A stretch of DNA of 64,000 bases, taken from Atrina japonica. Its lineage: Eukaryota > Mollusca > Bivalvia > Pterioida > Pinnidae. Below are positions 10,601-22,979 of this stretch, one piece after another (the stretch's first letter is position 1; each line of letters begins with the position of its first letter). The stretch spans positions 1,028,501 through 1,092,500 of the forward strand of contig BROG01000110.1 in assembly GCA_030159075.1 (NCBI GenBank), written 5' to 3'. The notes under the pieces are model-generated. The model saw only the letters and a list, made by a program, of their open reading frames with translations. It was not told the DNA's origin and made no database searches. The translations under genes were made by a program, and so were the position numbers.

Positions 10601-13400
10601 ATGTTATGAGGGTTGATAGTTGCTTGTTTACATATTATTAATACTTGTTGAGCTTCGTACATCTGGATCTTTCTGGAATATCAACTGTTATTGTTTTGTT
10701 TCCTTTTAGGTCATTATGTTCTATATCAAGCCAAGGGGAATTTTAAATGTAAACACAAAGGTGTACTAGAAATGATATTTCTCGATTGTTCATGATCTAG
10801 TGTTTTCTGGAACTGAAATAGGGTATATATAGGTAGATGGCCAGTCTCAAGAAGAGACCAGCTGAGATTATCTTATTTTGTTATTGTTATTAAAATTCAT
10901 AAATTTACTTTACTGTGTTCTTGATTTTGCTGGCATACTTTAGGGTAATTCTGACCCATAAGAACTGACACTGACACATTTTGACAGTCAAAAGTGTTCC
11001 CGTTTAAATTGTGCCTGCTTGACTGTAAGACAATGATGAAATACAACACCGTAACAGTTTCCAGCCTCATCCTATCATTTCCTTGTGACAGAACACAAAG
11101 TTGATAAAAATTAATTATCAGTCTGCCAGTTAAAAGGAAACAACTCCTGGATGAACATTGACAGTATGCTCTGATCAATTTGAACCAAGAGTTTGCTGTA
11201 TCTAGCGGATAACAATGATAGAGATAAAAAGATAAATGCTTACACTGACATATTTCTGATGACGGCGGAAACAAAGTGATGGCAATGGCTTACATGGACC
11301 TTCGGACTTGGTAAGTAAATAGGATAGATTTCAATTTCATTGATATAACTTTATATTTTAAAAATTGTATTTACTTTTTGTTTTCTCTTTGTTAAAAGTA
11401 TAACTTTGGTATCATGTTTATGATATTTAATGCTCATTCAAGATTTGTTTCATAATGGTGTTACAGCTGCATGATAAAGATGTGTAATTGGTAAAAATTA
11501 TAAAAAATATGGATATGAATAGTGTGAAATTGTGATGTCACTGGTTGTGTATTTTGAAAATTGTTTTTTCCCTACGGTAACAAAAAGCCTTGTTTTTGTA
11601 ACGTATCTCAATCGGATTCTAGAATATATTTTTACATACTTTCTATTTTAGATACTTTTTTCTGAATTTTTTCCAGGGGGTCACTTATCAAAACTTTATG
11701 AAACATGCTAGGATGTTTGGTCTTTATGTTAATTTAACTTGTTCAGTCTCCCAAACAATGTTTATAGACTTCTTGTTATTATTGCTGTTCGTATATTATC
11801 CTCTTGAGGCATGGGCATGTAAAAGTTAATAGGATGCCACCGATCTGGTTTTAATCCTTGAATAAGACTTTAGTGTATACCACATTTGAATTACCACGTG
11901 TTACACCAAGAGCGTAAACGATTTATACAACTTCGTCCACTGGTACGTCCAAATACCAAAGTTATAGTCTTATGCGCACCCAAATTAAAATAAATGCCTT
12001 ACTGGTTTCCTTTCCATAGTGAGCCAGATTTGAGTTAGCTTTTAAGTCAAACGTTCAAAGGATATAATATTCAATTCAAAATAGGTTATTGCATTTAATC
12101 CAACATTATGAACTTAAACTCGAAGCTGCCATTTCACTTTAAAATATCTTTTATTGAGACATTATATGTATGCTAAATTGAATTGGTAATTGGTAATGAT
12201 TACATCTATAACCTTTTATCTTGATCGTATATTTATCATTTTATTTTTTTTACATGAATTTCTTTTCAATTTCAAGGTGTAATTACTCCTGTGTACAAAT
12301 TCTGTGGATGGCAAAGGAGACCATGTCGTATTTTCAGAAAATAAGGGGATATAAAAGCATAATTTTATTTGGAAAATACTCAGTAATGCTGCTGCTGCTA
12401 TAGTAGATGTAAATGTGTCTGTCTCAAAGATACTAAAATATAAATCTATATTTATGATAAGCATAGTATATTTTAGATATGAATTCATTTACTTTATATG
12501 CCGACCAACATTATATACAAATAAACATTCATTCTGTTCATTTATTTGTTCATTTTATTCTAATATCAATTATGAGTTTTCTCGTTTTTAATGCCACATT
12601 TATATTAAGCGTCTTTAAGAAGCTCTTCGGATCATTTATGGTTGTCTAAGCTAACGCATACCTCCTTCGAAGAACAATTGTAAGAATCCTGTCTGATCTA
12701 GCCTGTTGATATGCGATTCACTAAAATACTTTTTATTTTAGATTTCTCTACTTTTGCTCAATAGCGGCGGGTAGAATGTAGCCGTATTAAGCCATTTTTT
12801 ACATTCAATAATATGCTTATAGTGTATCAAGTTTACAACCAGAGCCCGATGTCACCATAGAGTACTCAGTTCTCAAGTTCAAGTTTTCATGATATGAAGG
12901 TAAAAGCACGCAAAATATTTTCTGTAAGTGGAAATGTTTGCATATTGACGGCATGCAATTATAAATAATGATAAAAATGATTGTTCATTTGAAGCAAACA
13001 TCAGAAATATTAAAAAACTGTTTGAGTACGTACTGAAATTTTGAGTACCGCATTCAACGTGTGTGATACACAAATATATATATGTGAATGACGAAAAAAA
13101 GTTTCCTAACCAGGTAAACGTAAAAGTGTTACAAAACATCATAAAGTCAAAATTGTCCAATTTCTATGTGGTTTACGAGTACGTCTTAAAAATGAATATA
13201 GATATGCATTTTAGTACAATAAGTGGACATTGGTCTCCAGGCACTTTGGAAATATACAGTATAGACGATAACGCAGAATTTCATGCATTTCGGGGATAAA
13301 TAATGAAAAATGGGGCCACTACAAAATGTGAAAAATGTCAAAACACGCCTTTGAAGACTTAAAAATGAAAAACACATTCGAGCTGAACAAATGTTGTTGT
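10601..13400. other. Intergenic region between the duplicated genes
   Basis: No convincing gene. Small ORFs occur (for example minus 10897-11274 with a hydrophobic internal Met-start segment), but none has homology I recognise, a paired splice structure or a domain. Confidence 0.4.
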
Positions 13401-13519
13401 AATTGAAATCTGGATTGAACTCTCTCCCGTATATCCGGAGTTCTCACAACAATATTTCATAAAATTACAAAGATAAACGTCAGTGTTAAGACAGATAACA
13501 AAATACTGGAAACTTCAGG

Positions 13520-13540
13520 TATGTATCTTTATTTGCACTT
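13520..13540 (-). terminator. Candidate poly(A) signal for the 590-aa gene
   Basis: AATAAA on the minus strand (in GCAAATAAAGATAC) about 630 bp after the stop codon. The flank is homologous to the corresponding region near 5065, including ACAGATAACAAAATACTG. Confidence 0.5.
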
Positions 13541-13879
13541 AAGTAAAATATTTGCATATTTATTTTACGGTCGGTATAATGTCCTTGTTTGAAATACCTC
13601 CTGAAATGTTGAGTAACATATTTGGTAGAAACGTCTACACGTGACGTGAATATTTCTTATTTGTATTAATTTGAAATTGATTATAGACTCACAGCAGGTT
13701 GTACACCCCAGTTCTCCGATGCACTTGACCTCACTCATGGTTCTTATCCGTGTTTGTACAGATTTGTATACTGTCTCTTGGACAACCAGCCGGTTACTAT
13801 TTTTGTATCAGTACATTAATATATATTTACAGAGTACATATTCATTATACTTTGTAATATGAAATGTTGTATGTTACAT

Positions 13880-13939
13880 AATAGTATGCATGTATGTATG
13901 TATGTATGTATGGATGAATGTATGTATGTATTATGTATG

Positions 13940-13970
<31 letters not shown>

Positions 13971-13972
13971 CA
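13880..13972. repeat. (GTAT)n tetranucleotide repeat
   Basis: ATGTATGTATGT-type runs with GGATGAATG interruptions, in the 3' flank of the 590-aa gene. Confidence 0.9.
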
Positions 13973-14159
13973 CAAACATACATACTCGCACGCAAACACA
14001 CAAACACAATCGGAGTTCGAATGAAATGTTACATGTTATATGGTTATCATAATTGAAACAAACAAGTAAAGAACTATGAAATTAAAACTAAACTACCATA
14101 TTCATATACAACGTAGTCTTGCAAATATGTCCTTTTCTCAAAGTTGTCCAGGAAAATGT

Positions 14160-14193
14160 TTATTTACATATATAAAACTGGAAACGTCTGTCC
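14160..14193 (-). CDS. Exon 3: terminal EDRRF motif and stop
   Basis: 34 nt after ATTCTAG, ending DRRFQFYICK and TAA. Its position and length equal exon 3 of the paralogue. Confidence 0.78.
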
Positions 14194-17100
14194 CTAGAAT
14201 GATAAAGCATTAATACTTTAGACAATGCTGTTTTCATTCGATCAAATTAATCGGCAAACAAATACTAGACATTTAACATTGCAAAAAGAAGGAGAAGTCG
14301 GACATGTTAAGTGTTATGAAGTAATTCAAGTTGTACTTTGTAAACGGAAATATGCATCGTTTAAATGTATGACAGCAATTCAGCGTTAAGATTACCTAGA
14401 ATTTGAGGACTAAAATTTTACGTAATTGAAAACAGATATAATCAGTAGACCCTTCATACCATAATACACAAATTCAGATTAACATTAAAGAGTATATCAT
14501 ATAGATAACAGGGTTCAATAATAGATATTTAATTACACGTGAGGTCGCAACTGACAGGTCATCTCTAGTTAATCCAGTACACAACACGGCCTATGAATTT
14601 TTTTTTCTTAAGAAAAGTTCGTCCTATAGTGCAATATCTCATAACATTGACTCTCTGATATAACGGAAATTTTTTCAATTAGCGCAAATTTTCATATGAT
14701 GGAGTAACCTTAATTTTATCAATCATGATAGGTTAAATAAAAATAAAATATTTCATCATTCGTCAATTGTTTTGTATGCATTAACGACGTAATGGTAAAA
14801 ATGTTTTATCGTGATTGGGGATCTCGAGTATAAGTCATTTACCTGGTCACTTTACGAATCATGGAACAGCTCCAGGCTGTTCTTTTGCCAATTTGTTTGC
14901 GATTACTCTTTTTCACTAAGTGAAATGTTGAGTTGCCTTTTCGTTGGCGGTTGTTGAGACGTTTGTACCAATTATGACGAGGATATACTCACGTATTTCT
15001 TTGGACATTTTATTGGTTTATACTTTGGTATCTGAGATTTTTAAAAAATAATAGAAGTTAACGTTTCCAGTGTTGAAAATGAATATTGACAATCGAGAGC
15101 CCACAATTCATCTGACGGGTCATATTAAACGTCTTTGAACATACCGTTATTGTTTAATAATTAAAAAAAGGAAATTATAAAAGTTATAGGTCTTGTAGAT
15201 ACAAACCATTGCTTAGTGCAAAGGTAGACGTATTTCAATGGCAAAATCACACATCTGGTCACAGTCATATACTATCTATAACCCTTTACGTCTTCGTGTT
15301 GGCAAAAGAAAAAAAAACAACTCACGATTATGTACACAAAACGGAAAGAATGATTTTAAATAAATGCAGGGAAATAAATTGACAAATTTTAGCCAAAACC
15401 ATTCGTTAAAGATAAATTATTAATCAAAATGGCCTTTTTCACACGTGATACGGCAAAACAGCAAAAAAAAAAAAAGTAGCATACTTACTCTGCATAGTTG
15501 ACGTGGTAACTATATGTTCCTCTGATTGCAAAACCAGCTGGTACTATATAGTTGACTACTTGATCAAAATTGTTCAGATACCCAGTCCACCTGCAGCTCA
15601 CTCCAATTCCTGAAATAATTGTGATATACAATAAAAATAATTAGTTATCAATATCACCGTGGTAACAGTAAATACCAAGAATATGTATCCGTCCGACATT
15701 TATTTAGTTATGTTCTTACACATTTGATCAATTTCATATTTTGGAACTATTTGCTTCATCTATTGCTACTTTATATAGTGGCGGAAAAAAGCAACTGTGT
15801 AGCTTAGTAATTCCATTTACAGATTCATATAGTTTTTGAGCCACCAATAACCCCTGTCCCCCCCCCCCCCCCCCCCGGAGAATTTTGAAGGTTATGATTT
15901 TCTGAAATCTTATAAAAAATGAGCCATGGTAGCACTCTGGCCGTTGGGGCGTTTAGGAGTTTTGGGGTAAAAACCACAGGAAATTTACAAAAATCGCTGA
16001 AAACTGGAGAATCTCAATTAATCCCTCGTTTATGGTCTCTGTTTGCAATGAAAGTACTGGTTGTATGGTAGATATCTTAAATGACAAGTATTGACCCATT
16101 TAACAACGATTATTTATCATATAAGGTGTTTTGGTGTACAAACTTTTTACACAGAAATCGGTGAAAAAAGTCCTAAACTTTAAGCCACTTATAACCCATG
16201 TTTTTAACAATTTGTGTTTTAGAGGATATGTTTTTCAGAACGCCTATAAAAATGTTACAAACTGAGGCCACTAAGGGGTTCTGGGGTAAAAAAACATAGA
16301 AAATTAACAGAAATCGCTGAAAATTGGAAATATACAATTAATCCTTCGTTTAAGTTTTTTTTACAATAAGAGTAACATTTGTATGGCAGATTGCATAAAA
16401 GATAAATATGGACACAATAAACAATGATTTCTTTTATTAAAGTTGGTGTTTTGAGATAAAACAATGAAAATAAACAGAAATCGCTGAAAACTAGAAAACC
16501 TCATTTAATCCTTCAGTTATGGCCGCTGGAAATAAGCCACAAAGCTATACGACAACCCCGACGATTTCGGCTTTCCCATCGTAAATTTTCCACATTTAAG
16601 AAGCAATATCCCTCAGTAACCCGCATATGGAGTTTATATTTCACAAATGATTCGATATGCCAGGGCGTGTACAACATATGAAGATTTCATATACTCACTG
16701 ACAAATTATTGACACAGGGATATCGAAAACCGCGTTTAATGTCAACGTTCCGCAAATTTTACGGTCGGTATAATAATCTTGTTTGCGATTACTCTGTTTC
16801 ACTAAGTGAAATGTTGAGTTGGCTTTTCGTTGGCGGTTGTTGAGGCGTCTGTACCAATTGTGACGAGGATACACTCCTCGCGTGTTTCATTGGACTTGAC
16901 TGTGGACCCACGGCGCGTGTGACCGGTCGACAGGGAATGCTTACTCCTCCATGGCACCTGATCCCACCTCTTGGTTTCCAGAGGTCCGTGTTTGTCCATT
17001 TTCACCGTATTTGTATCTATGTCCTGGACATTCTATTGATTTATACTTTGATATCTGAAATTTTTTATATTTGCATTGAAATTAATGGTTGTTTGGTAAA

Positions 17101-20100
17101 TATCTCCAATGATAAGTATAGATCATTTAAATAACATGTATGTTATAATCTATGTAAAAATGACTAGACTTTAGGCAACTAAAAACTTCAGTTTTTATCA
17201 AAAGCGATTTTGAAGGGTATTCTTATCTGAAAGCGTACAAACAAATGCTATTAAATGAGCCATGTTAGAACGCTACACTCTAGGACATGAATTTTGAGAT
17301 AAAACCATGAGAAATGCAAAAATCACTGAAAACTGGAAAATCTCAATTAGTCCTTCATTTATTGTCACTTTTTGCAATGAGTTTGATGATTGCATGACAG
17401 ATATCTAAAATGAGAAGTCTTGGCACATTATACAACCATTATGTTACAAATTTGGTGTTTTGGGGACTAAAAACTAATTTTTTAAACAGAAATCTGTTCC
17501 AAAAAATTAATAGACTGTTGGCCACTTAAAACCCTAGTCTTTAACAAGAGGTATTTTTTAGGGTATGTTTGTCAGAAAGCGTAATGTTACAAAATGAGCC
17601 GTATTAGCACGCTAGCCCTTGATGGATTCAAGAGTTTTGAAATAAAACCATAACATAGTAAAACAAATCGATGAAAATTGGAAAATCGCAAATAATCATT
17701 CATTTATTATGGCTTTTTGCAATGAGTTTAATTGTCTGGAATAATGCGTATTGGTCTATTAAGCAATCATTGTATATCAAATGTGCTGTTTTAAGTTAAA
17801 AACCAATTTTTAAACAGAAATCATGTTGGTAAATGCTGGATTATAAGTAGCTTATAATCTAATGCTTGTCATTTAAGATATTTACCATACAACCATTACT
17901 TTCATTGCAAACAGAGGCTTTAACTAAAGGAAATTGAGATTTTCTATGGTTTTTACCCCAAAGCCACTAAGTGGCCAGAGTGCTAACAAACCTCAATTTG
18001 TAGCATTTTCGATAGGCTCTCTGAAAAACATATCCCCCAAAACACAAATTGTTAAAAATATGGGTTATAAGTGGCTTAAAGATTAGTACTTGTTGGTAAA
18101 AGCTGGATTATAAGTGGCTTAAAATCTAATGCTTTTTTGACAGATTTCTGTACAAAAAATGATTTTTTACCTCAAAACACCAAAATTGATAAATAATGGT
18201 TGTTAATTGGGTCCAAACTTGTCATTAAGATATCTATACTGTCACTGTAACAGAGTCCATAAATGAGGGATTAATTGAGATTTTCAAGTTTTCAGCGATT
18301 TTTGTTAATTTTCAGGGTTTTTACCTCAAAACACTAACTTCAATGAAAAAAAATTGTTCATCGTGTGCATACATATAATTTAAGCCATTTGCCATACAAT
18401 TATTACTCTAATTGAAAATGGTAAGCCCTGCTGCTTATCCGTAAACATAACTTCCGCTCAATCTCTGTTATCAAAATGATGATGCCTTCAACACCACGGA
18501 AACCTCGCAACGCGGTGACGCCAGAGCAGAACAGGACGGATAGAAGGACGTCGAGGACGTATGTTGACCTCTCGCAATATGTTTTTTACAGTACAAGGAC
18601 TTATCCGTCGATGCCCACAGATGCTTCTAGGGTTCAAAGAAGCCGATTGGAATCGATTACGCAAATGTGACGTCCGTATATACGTATCTTGCCGACGTGA
18701 CGTCACACGCGGGCGTCCTGATCGCGGGCGGTCCCGAACGGTGCCAGTTTGCAGATATTGTCTCCATAAAGCATCTACAGTGTTGATATGAACTCCAAAC
18801 TGCCATGCACGTTGCTTTGAAACATCCAAGATTCCAGCATCCCAATTGCACGCAAACGATCATTTCTAATCATGCGAGGCATCTCTCAATCGGAATTTTA
18901 TTCCAAAAACAAATGTTTTTCTGTTTCAATACATTGAATACTGTCAATGAATGTCAAGAAATTCTAATCGATTACTAAGCACGTGTCGCTTAGGCTCGAA
19001 ACTCAAGAAAAGCGTGCTGTGGCCGTCAACGGTGACTTGAATGCGATATTGAACAATTACTCAAACACTCGTTTTGTATATAAAAACTATGCCCATGAGA
19101 ATAAAGAGAGATAAAAGAATATTTTTTATGTTTTTATTTAACTTTTACACAGTGTCTTTTATCTGCTAATATGGGTACATATTTCCGTTAGTCAAATGAA
19201 GTTAACCATTTCTGATTCAAACACGGACTATATGTGACTTTTTGATATTACGTGACTGGGGAACTTTACAACTCAGTGACCTGAAAGCATGGACACTGTG
19301 TAGTTAAAAAGGAACAACTTTGTCACCTTGCAAGCGAAACACTTCGATTTCAAACAAAATTAATGCGACTTGGCATTTTAAGATAGTGACTGAGTGACAT
19401 TTCCACTTAAAGCAAGAAGACTGAGTATTTTATTGTCCTCGGCCAATAACAGTAAAATCGAAGACGTACCAATCAATAATCAAAACTCAAGTCCATTATA
19501 GCATGACGAATTAGATGTGAAAATGGTCTCCACATGAAGAACAATTACGAATCCCAAACGAGATAAGACCAGGTGTCCGGAAGGAGTCAGCGTCATCTGC
19601 AGGCATGCCACACACATCGCAAATATTCCATGGAAACCTTTCTAGTTCGATGAACGGATCAAATTCGGTAAAAAGTTCAACTTTGGTGATGAGGTCAAGT
19701 TCGTTGAAAGTTATGATTGGTGAAACGGAGTCAGTGTCTGTGGCCGTAATCCAGATTACTATCTAATATTTTTGAGAGGGGACTTCATAATGTTTAACAA
19801 GATCCCAGTATCGACCTTAAAACTTCTTAAACGACGACTCCAAGCGTTCAACATCGTAATCTAGTGTAAGTAGTTTATTGGCTAATATTTTTGCTCTCAG
19901 AATAAAACATTCATAAGAATAGCATGCCCTGGCATAAAGGTATAAAATGTGAAATGAAAAAGCCATAGGCAGGAGAAGATGGAATATTACTACTTTGAAA
20001 CCGGAAGTTTGTGATATTGAATCTAGGTAAGAAGCAGATGTGTTGCTCTCTGTCGTCTCATTGATCTCTAGCTCAACAGGATACATCTGAATTATTTATG

Positions 20101-22289
20101 GACAGAACAGCGTCGATATACCTGTAAGTAAAATTGAACCGAAATGCTAACTGTTTGTTTCCTTTGGAGAGTTTTCCTAGGACAAAATTGGTTTACCTCA
20201 TTTATGTGAAATGCATCTAACCATTGGTTGCCGTGATCCAACACCTGTCTGATTCTAGACATAGGTGTACTGACTTTGCCATCTAACAAATAAAACTCCC
20301 ACCTTACGTCCCTATAAAGAACTAGTCATTAGTACTTAGTTGTTTGATCTCAACATTAGCGAATAAAAGTTTGTAAGATTCCAGTTCTGTGTAATTTGTT
20401 TCACTTTTATGATTCCCTGGTGCTCATATGTTGCTGATTGTGTTCAAAAGAAAAAAAGTATGCTAGGAAAAATGAAAAATTAACTAGTAATGCTAAGCAT
20501 TTTTGATTGCATGAAAAGTTTTGCATGAAAAAATTTGTAAAGGACTGAAACATAGTATTAATGGCCAGGATTAGTTTCTACAGTATATGATTATTAAAAC
20601 AAAACGAGATACAGTCGATCGTTTAGGAAGTATCCAATATATATCCCTTCCTTTAGAGAAATATAACTTACCTTTCGCGAAGTTATATGCAGAATTTGCC
20701 TTGTTTTGAGCAGTTGTAATTTTTCCGCTCAGAGATCCGTAACTCGATACTTGTTTGTCGAGACGATTTTTCGCATCCGTTAAACCTAATATTTGCGATT
20801 TCATACTGGGAAGAGAAAACAATTCCTTTTCAATCAATGTGTAATTTCCGCTTAATTGTCCAATTGTTACTTGAATGCCGTCCACTTCCTTTGCCTGATT
20901 GGTCATCTTTAACTCTATTGCGTCAGCCTTGTATTGCACCTCTATCAATGTATCATTGATGTTCGCTAGGTGTTGCTCCATGCTGATATTAACAATTTTG
21001 ACAAAATCTTTTGTATCTTCTATTTTAAATTTAACGCTGTTTATACCCTGAACCAAGGAATGGTTAAGTTCTCTGATATCTGTATCAATACGCTTGTATG
21101 TATTCGTCAGCTGTTTAATTTCATTGCCAGTATTCTTTTGTAAAAGATCCATATTACGTAAACTAGTTGTTACGTTAACTCGAAATGAACCAAAATCAGT
21201 TAACCAATCACGAATATCTTTCAAGTCACTGCTAATATTTCGATGTTGAAATTGTCTGTCTAAGTCTAGATTTTCGATCGCATTTCTAGCCTCCTGTAAT
21301 TCAGTACCTAAATTTGTTGTTTCGTGGGTCAAAGACTGATTTAGTCGCGTGACGTCATTTTTGAAAACCCGGTAGTTTTTCGTCAGTTGTTTAATTTCAT
21401 TGTCAACATTGTTTTGTGAAAGATCCATATTACGTAAACTAGTTGTTACGTTACCTCGAAATGAATCAAAATCAAATAACAAATCACGAATACCTTTCAA
21501 GTCAGTGGTAATATTCCAATGTTGCAATTGTCTGTCTAAATCTAGATTTTCAATCGCATTTCTAGCCTCCTGTAATTCAGTATCTAAATTTGTTGTTTCA
21601 AACGTCAAAGACTGATTTAGTTGCGTGACGTCATCTTGGATAACCCCGTAGTTTTTCGTCAGTTGTTTAATTTCATTGTCAGTGTTGTTTTGTAAAAGAT
21701 CCAAATTACGTAAACTTGTTGTTACGTTACCTCGAAATGAATCAAAATCAGTGAACAAATCACGAATACCTTTCAAGTCTGTGGTAATATTCCGATGTTG
21801 AAATTGTCTGTCTAAATCTAGATTTTCAATTGCATTTCTAGCCTCCTGTAATTCAGTATCTAAATTTATTGTTTCGTGTGTCAAAGACTGATTTAGTCGG
21901 GTGACGTTATCTTGAATACTCCGGTAGTTTTTCGATATCTGGTTCAATTCGTTGTCCGTGTTGTTCTGAAAGATCTTTAGCTCGTTTATGGTGGACGCCA
22001 TGTTCAGCTGAATGATTTCGTGATCAATGAAGCGATCATGTACAGCGTTCATTGCATTTTTCCATGTGGAATTCATTTCATCTCGTGTATGACGTATCTC
22101 ATTAATTAGGCTTTTACGAGCTCTCTCGATAGCTGTATGTATCTCTCTTCTCAAATCTTGAAGTAATTTTTGCTCAATTTCGTCGATACTGTTAAAGCAT
22201 ATGGCGCCATGTTTAGGGTACACGGCCTGAGATGAAACCAATCCACATAATGCCACAATAAAAACAGTGCTAATATGAATAATGTTCAT
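14160..22289 (-). CDS. Large secreted repeat coiled-coil protein with dermatopontin-like C-terminus (gene span, 3 exons)
   Basis: Coding join on the minus strand: 22289-20672, 15609-15489, 14193-14160, giving 590 aa plus TAA. Residues 1-22 are a signal peptide. About 107-395 hold three full 91-92 aa units and the start of a fourth (each with NNTDNEIKQLTKNY-, LNQSL-, LDTELQEARNAIENLDLDRQ- and GNVTTSLRN-type segments). About 400-539 are further coiled coil shared with the paralogue, and about 540-590 the dermatopontin-like end (CRWTGYLNNFDQVVNYIVP, then EDRRFQFYICK). Many NxT/S sequons suggest a glycosylated extracellular filament or multimer. Exon phases match the 273-aa paralogue, supporting tandem duplication followed by internal unit expansion. 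The biological role is not known to me. Confidence 0.82.
14865..15060 (+). mobile_element. Penelope-like 3' end fragment in intron 2
   Basis: Matches the RT C-terminus to 3' UTR of the Penelope-like copies: TTTCACTAAGTGAAATGTTGAG, then TCGTTGGCGGTTGTTGAGAC and TTTATACTTTGGTATCTGAG, with the middle deleted. Confidence 0.7.
15489..15609 (-). CDS. Exon 2: dermatopontin-like segment
   Basis: 121 nt flanked by TTTCAG and GTAAGT. It encodes IGVSCRWTGYLNNFDQ, VNYIVPAGFAIRGTYSYH and NYAE, and joins in frame with exons 1 and 3. Confidence 0.8.
15840..18350. repeat. ~340-bp tandem array with inverted units, in intron 1
   Basis: About four direct units (landmarks AAATCGCTGAAAACTGGA, TCAATTAATCC, GTTTTGGGGTAAAA, CACTTATAACCCATG), period ~330-345 bp, lie between 15840 and 17860. 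At least one and a half further units in the opposite orientation follow (17860-18350; GGGTTATAAGTGGCTTAAA and TTTTCAGCGATTTTTG). The direct part is split at ~16525-17065 by a Penelope-like fragment. A poly-C tract (about 15859-15877) sits at the left edge. Confidence 0.8.
16525..17065 (+). mobile_element. Penelope-like element, 5'-truncated copy inserted in the array
   Basis: It carries the RT C-terminal coding part (KLYD, FGFPIVNFPHL, YGVYI, RACTTYEDF, STFRKFYGRYN-type codons, now with stops) and the full 3' UTR to TTTATACTTTGATATCTGA. 5' truncation is typical of target-primed insertion. Confidence 0.8.
18488..18870 (-). pseudogene. Tc1/mariner-type transposase N-terminal fragment
   Basis: The minus-strand translation contains a paired-HTH pattern of Tc1-like transposases: FGVHINTVDALWRQY, RDRPRSGRPRVTSRRQD, IRTSHLRNRFQSA, then ISPCTVKNILRE and a basic RPRRP stretch, running into RVARFPWC. 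The N-terminal part before this is shifted out of frame (GMLD-like segment) and the catalytic DDE part is missing. A fossil in intron 1 of the 590-aa gene. Confidence 0.75.
19810..20340 (-). pseudogene. Decayed Penelope-like RT fragment
   Basis: In shifting frames the minus strand gives YRYIDAVLSINNS and then YPVELEINETTESNTSASYLD, followed by YARACYSYECFILRA. These are the block after the YIDD catalytic motif in this RT family; here the second Asp reads Ala. It represents a different subfamily from the copies at 26.6 and 44.6 kb. Confidence 0.7.
20672..22289 (-). CDS. Exon 1: signal peptide and repeated coiled coil
   Basis: 1618 nt ending in phase 1 at AAAG/GTAAGT; reading further (to 20571) is intron. 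The internal repeat is visible at DNA level with period ~276 bp between about 21080 and 21970. Units are so similar that recent unit duplication or gene conversion is likely. Confidence 0.85.
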
Positions 22290-22979
22290 GATTTGTAATT
22301 TATATCGCTATAATGTTATAGTGAACAATACAAACGACCTTGTAGAATTACTGGCGTTATAAAAGCATACAATGCATCCGACTGCCTACGCATAGAACTG
22401 TGACACTGCAATAGAGATGGTACATTAAGACATCCTTAAATATTGTGTATTACAAGCCTCTTACGTATGAAGTATTTGGAGTGATTTCAGTTGACATGTC
22501 CCTCGACCATTGGACTTTAAATGCTTGAAAATACTAATTTTGAAAATAGATAAATCTGTACAAGTAATAAGACCTTAAACAAAAGTAGTATTACTTATAC
22601 CATGACAGTTATATCTGATCATGTGTACATAATTAAGTAGATTTTTCATGGAAATGAAAATGCGTTATACAGAACTTATTTTATCAGTACGTAAAAAGCA
22701 AGAAGCAAACATGTTTTGATTTACTTCAAACATTTAATAATTCGAAATTCAATGAAAAAGAGTTTCTACGGTAAAGCGTACACTGGGACGTGGGAGGTAT
22801 TACGATTTGAAAATAACAGAACGCATGAAATCGTAGTCCCCTGTCAGTAAATGCAAAATGCGTTCGATTTTGAAAGATTGGTTTCATTAAAATGGCCCGA
22901 TGTGGTAAAATTTACGTACTACACAATCTGAACTAACTATACTCTGACGTTGATCCTTTTTACAAATTTTATTACATGA
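22290..22979. other. Upstream region of the 590-aa gene
   Basis: No ORF. It presumably contains the promoter; a weak TATA-like TTTTATAAC on the minus strand lies ~70 bp upstream of the ATG. Nothing else recognised. Confidence 0.35.

Noticed and set aside
10897..11274. 125-aa minus-strand ORF with an internal Met followed by a hydrophobic stretch
   Set aside because: No homologue, domain or splice partner recognised; AT-rich region where such ORFs occur by chance.
12879..13299. Opposed ORFs of 93 and 78 aa
   Set aside because: Shadow of each other, no family resemblance, no splice signals that connect to the neighbouring genes.
13680..13830. Possible extra coding exon of the 590-aa gene (Cys-rich reading on the minus strand)
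   Set aside because: The homologous segment near the paralogue (5200-5300) does not keep the same frame or cysteines, and both genes already have stop codons upstream; more likely 3' UTR.
18488..18863. Active Tc1 transposase
   Set aside because: Only the N-terminal DNA-binding part remains, with frame breaks and no DDE domain.
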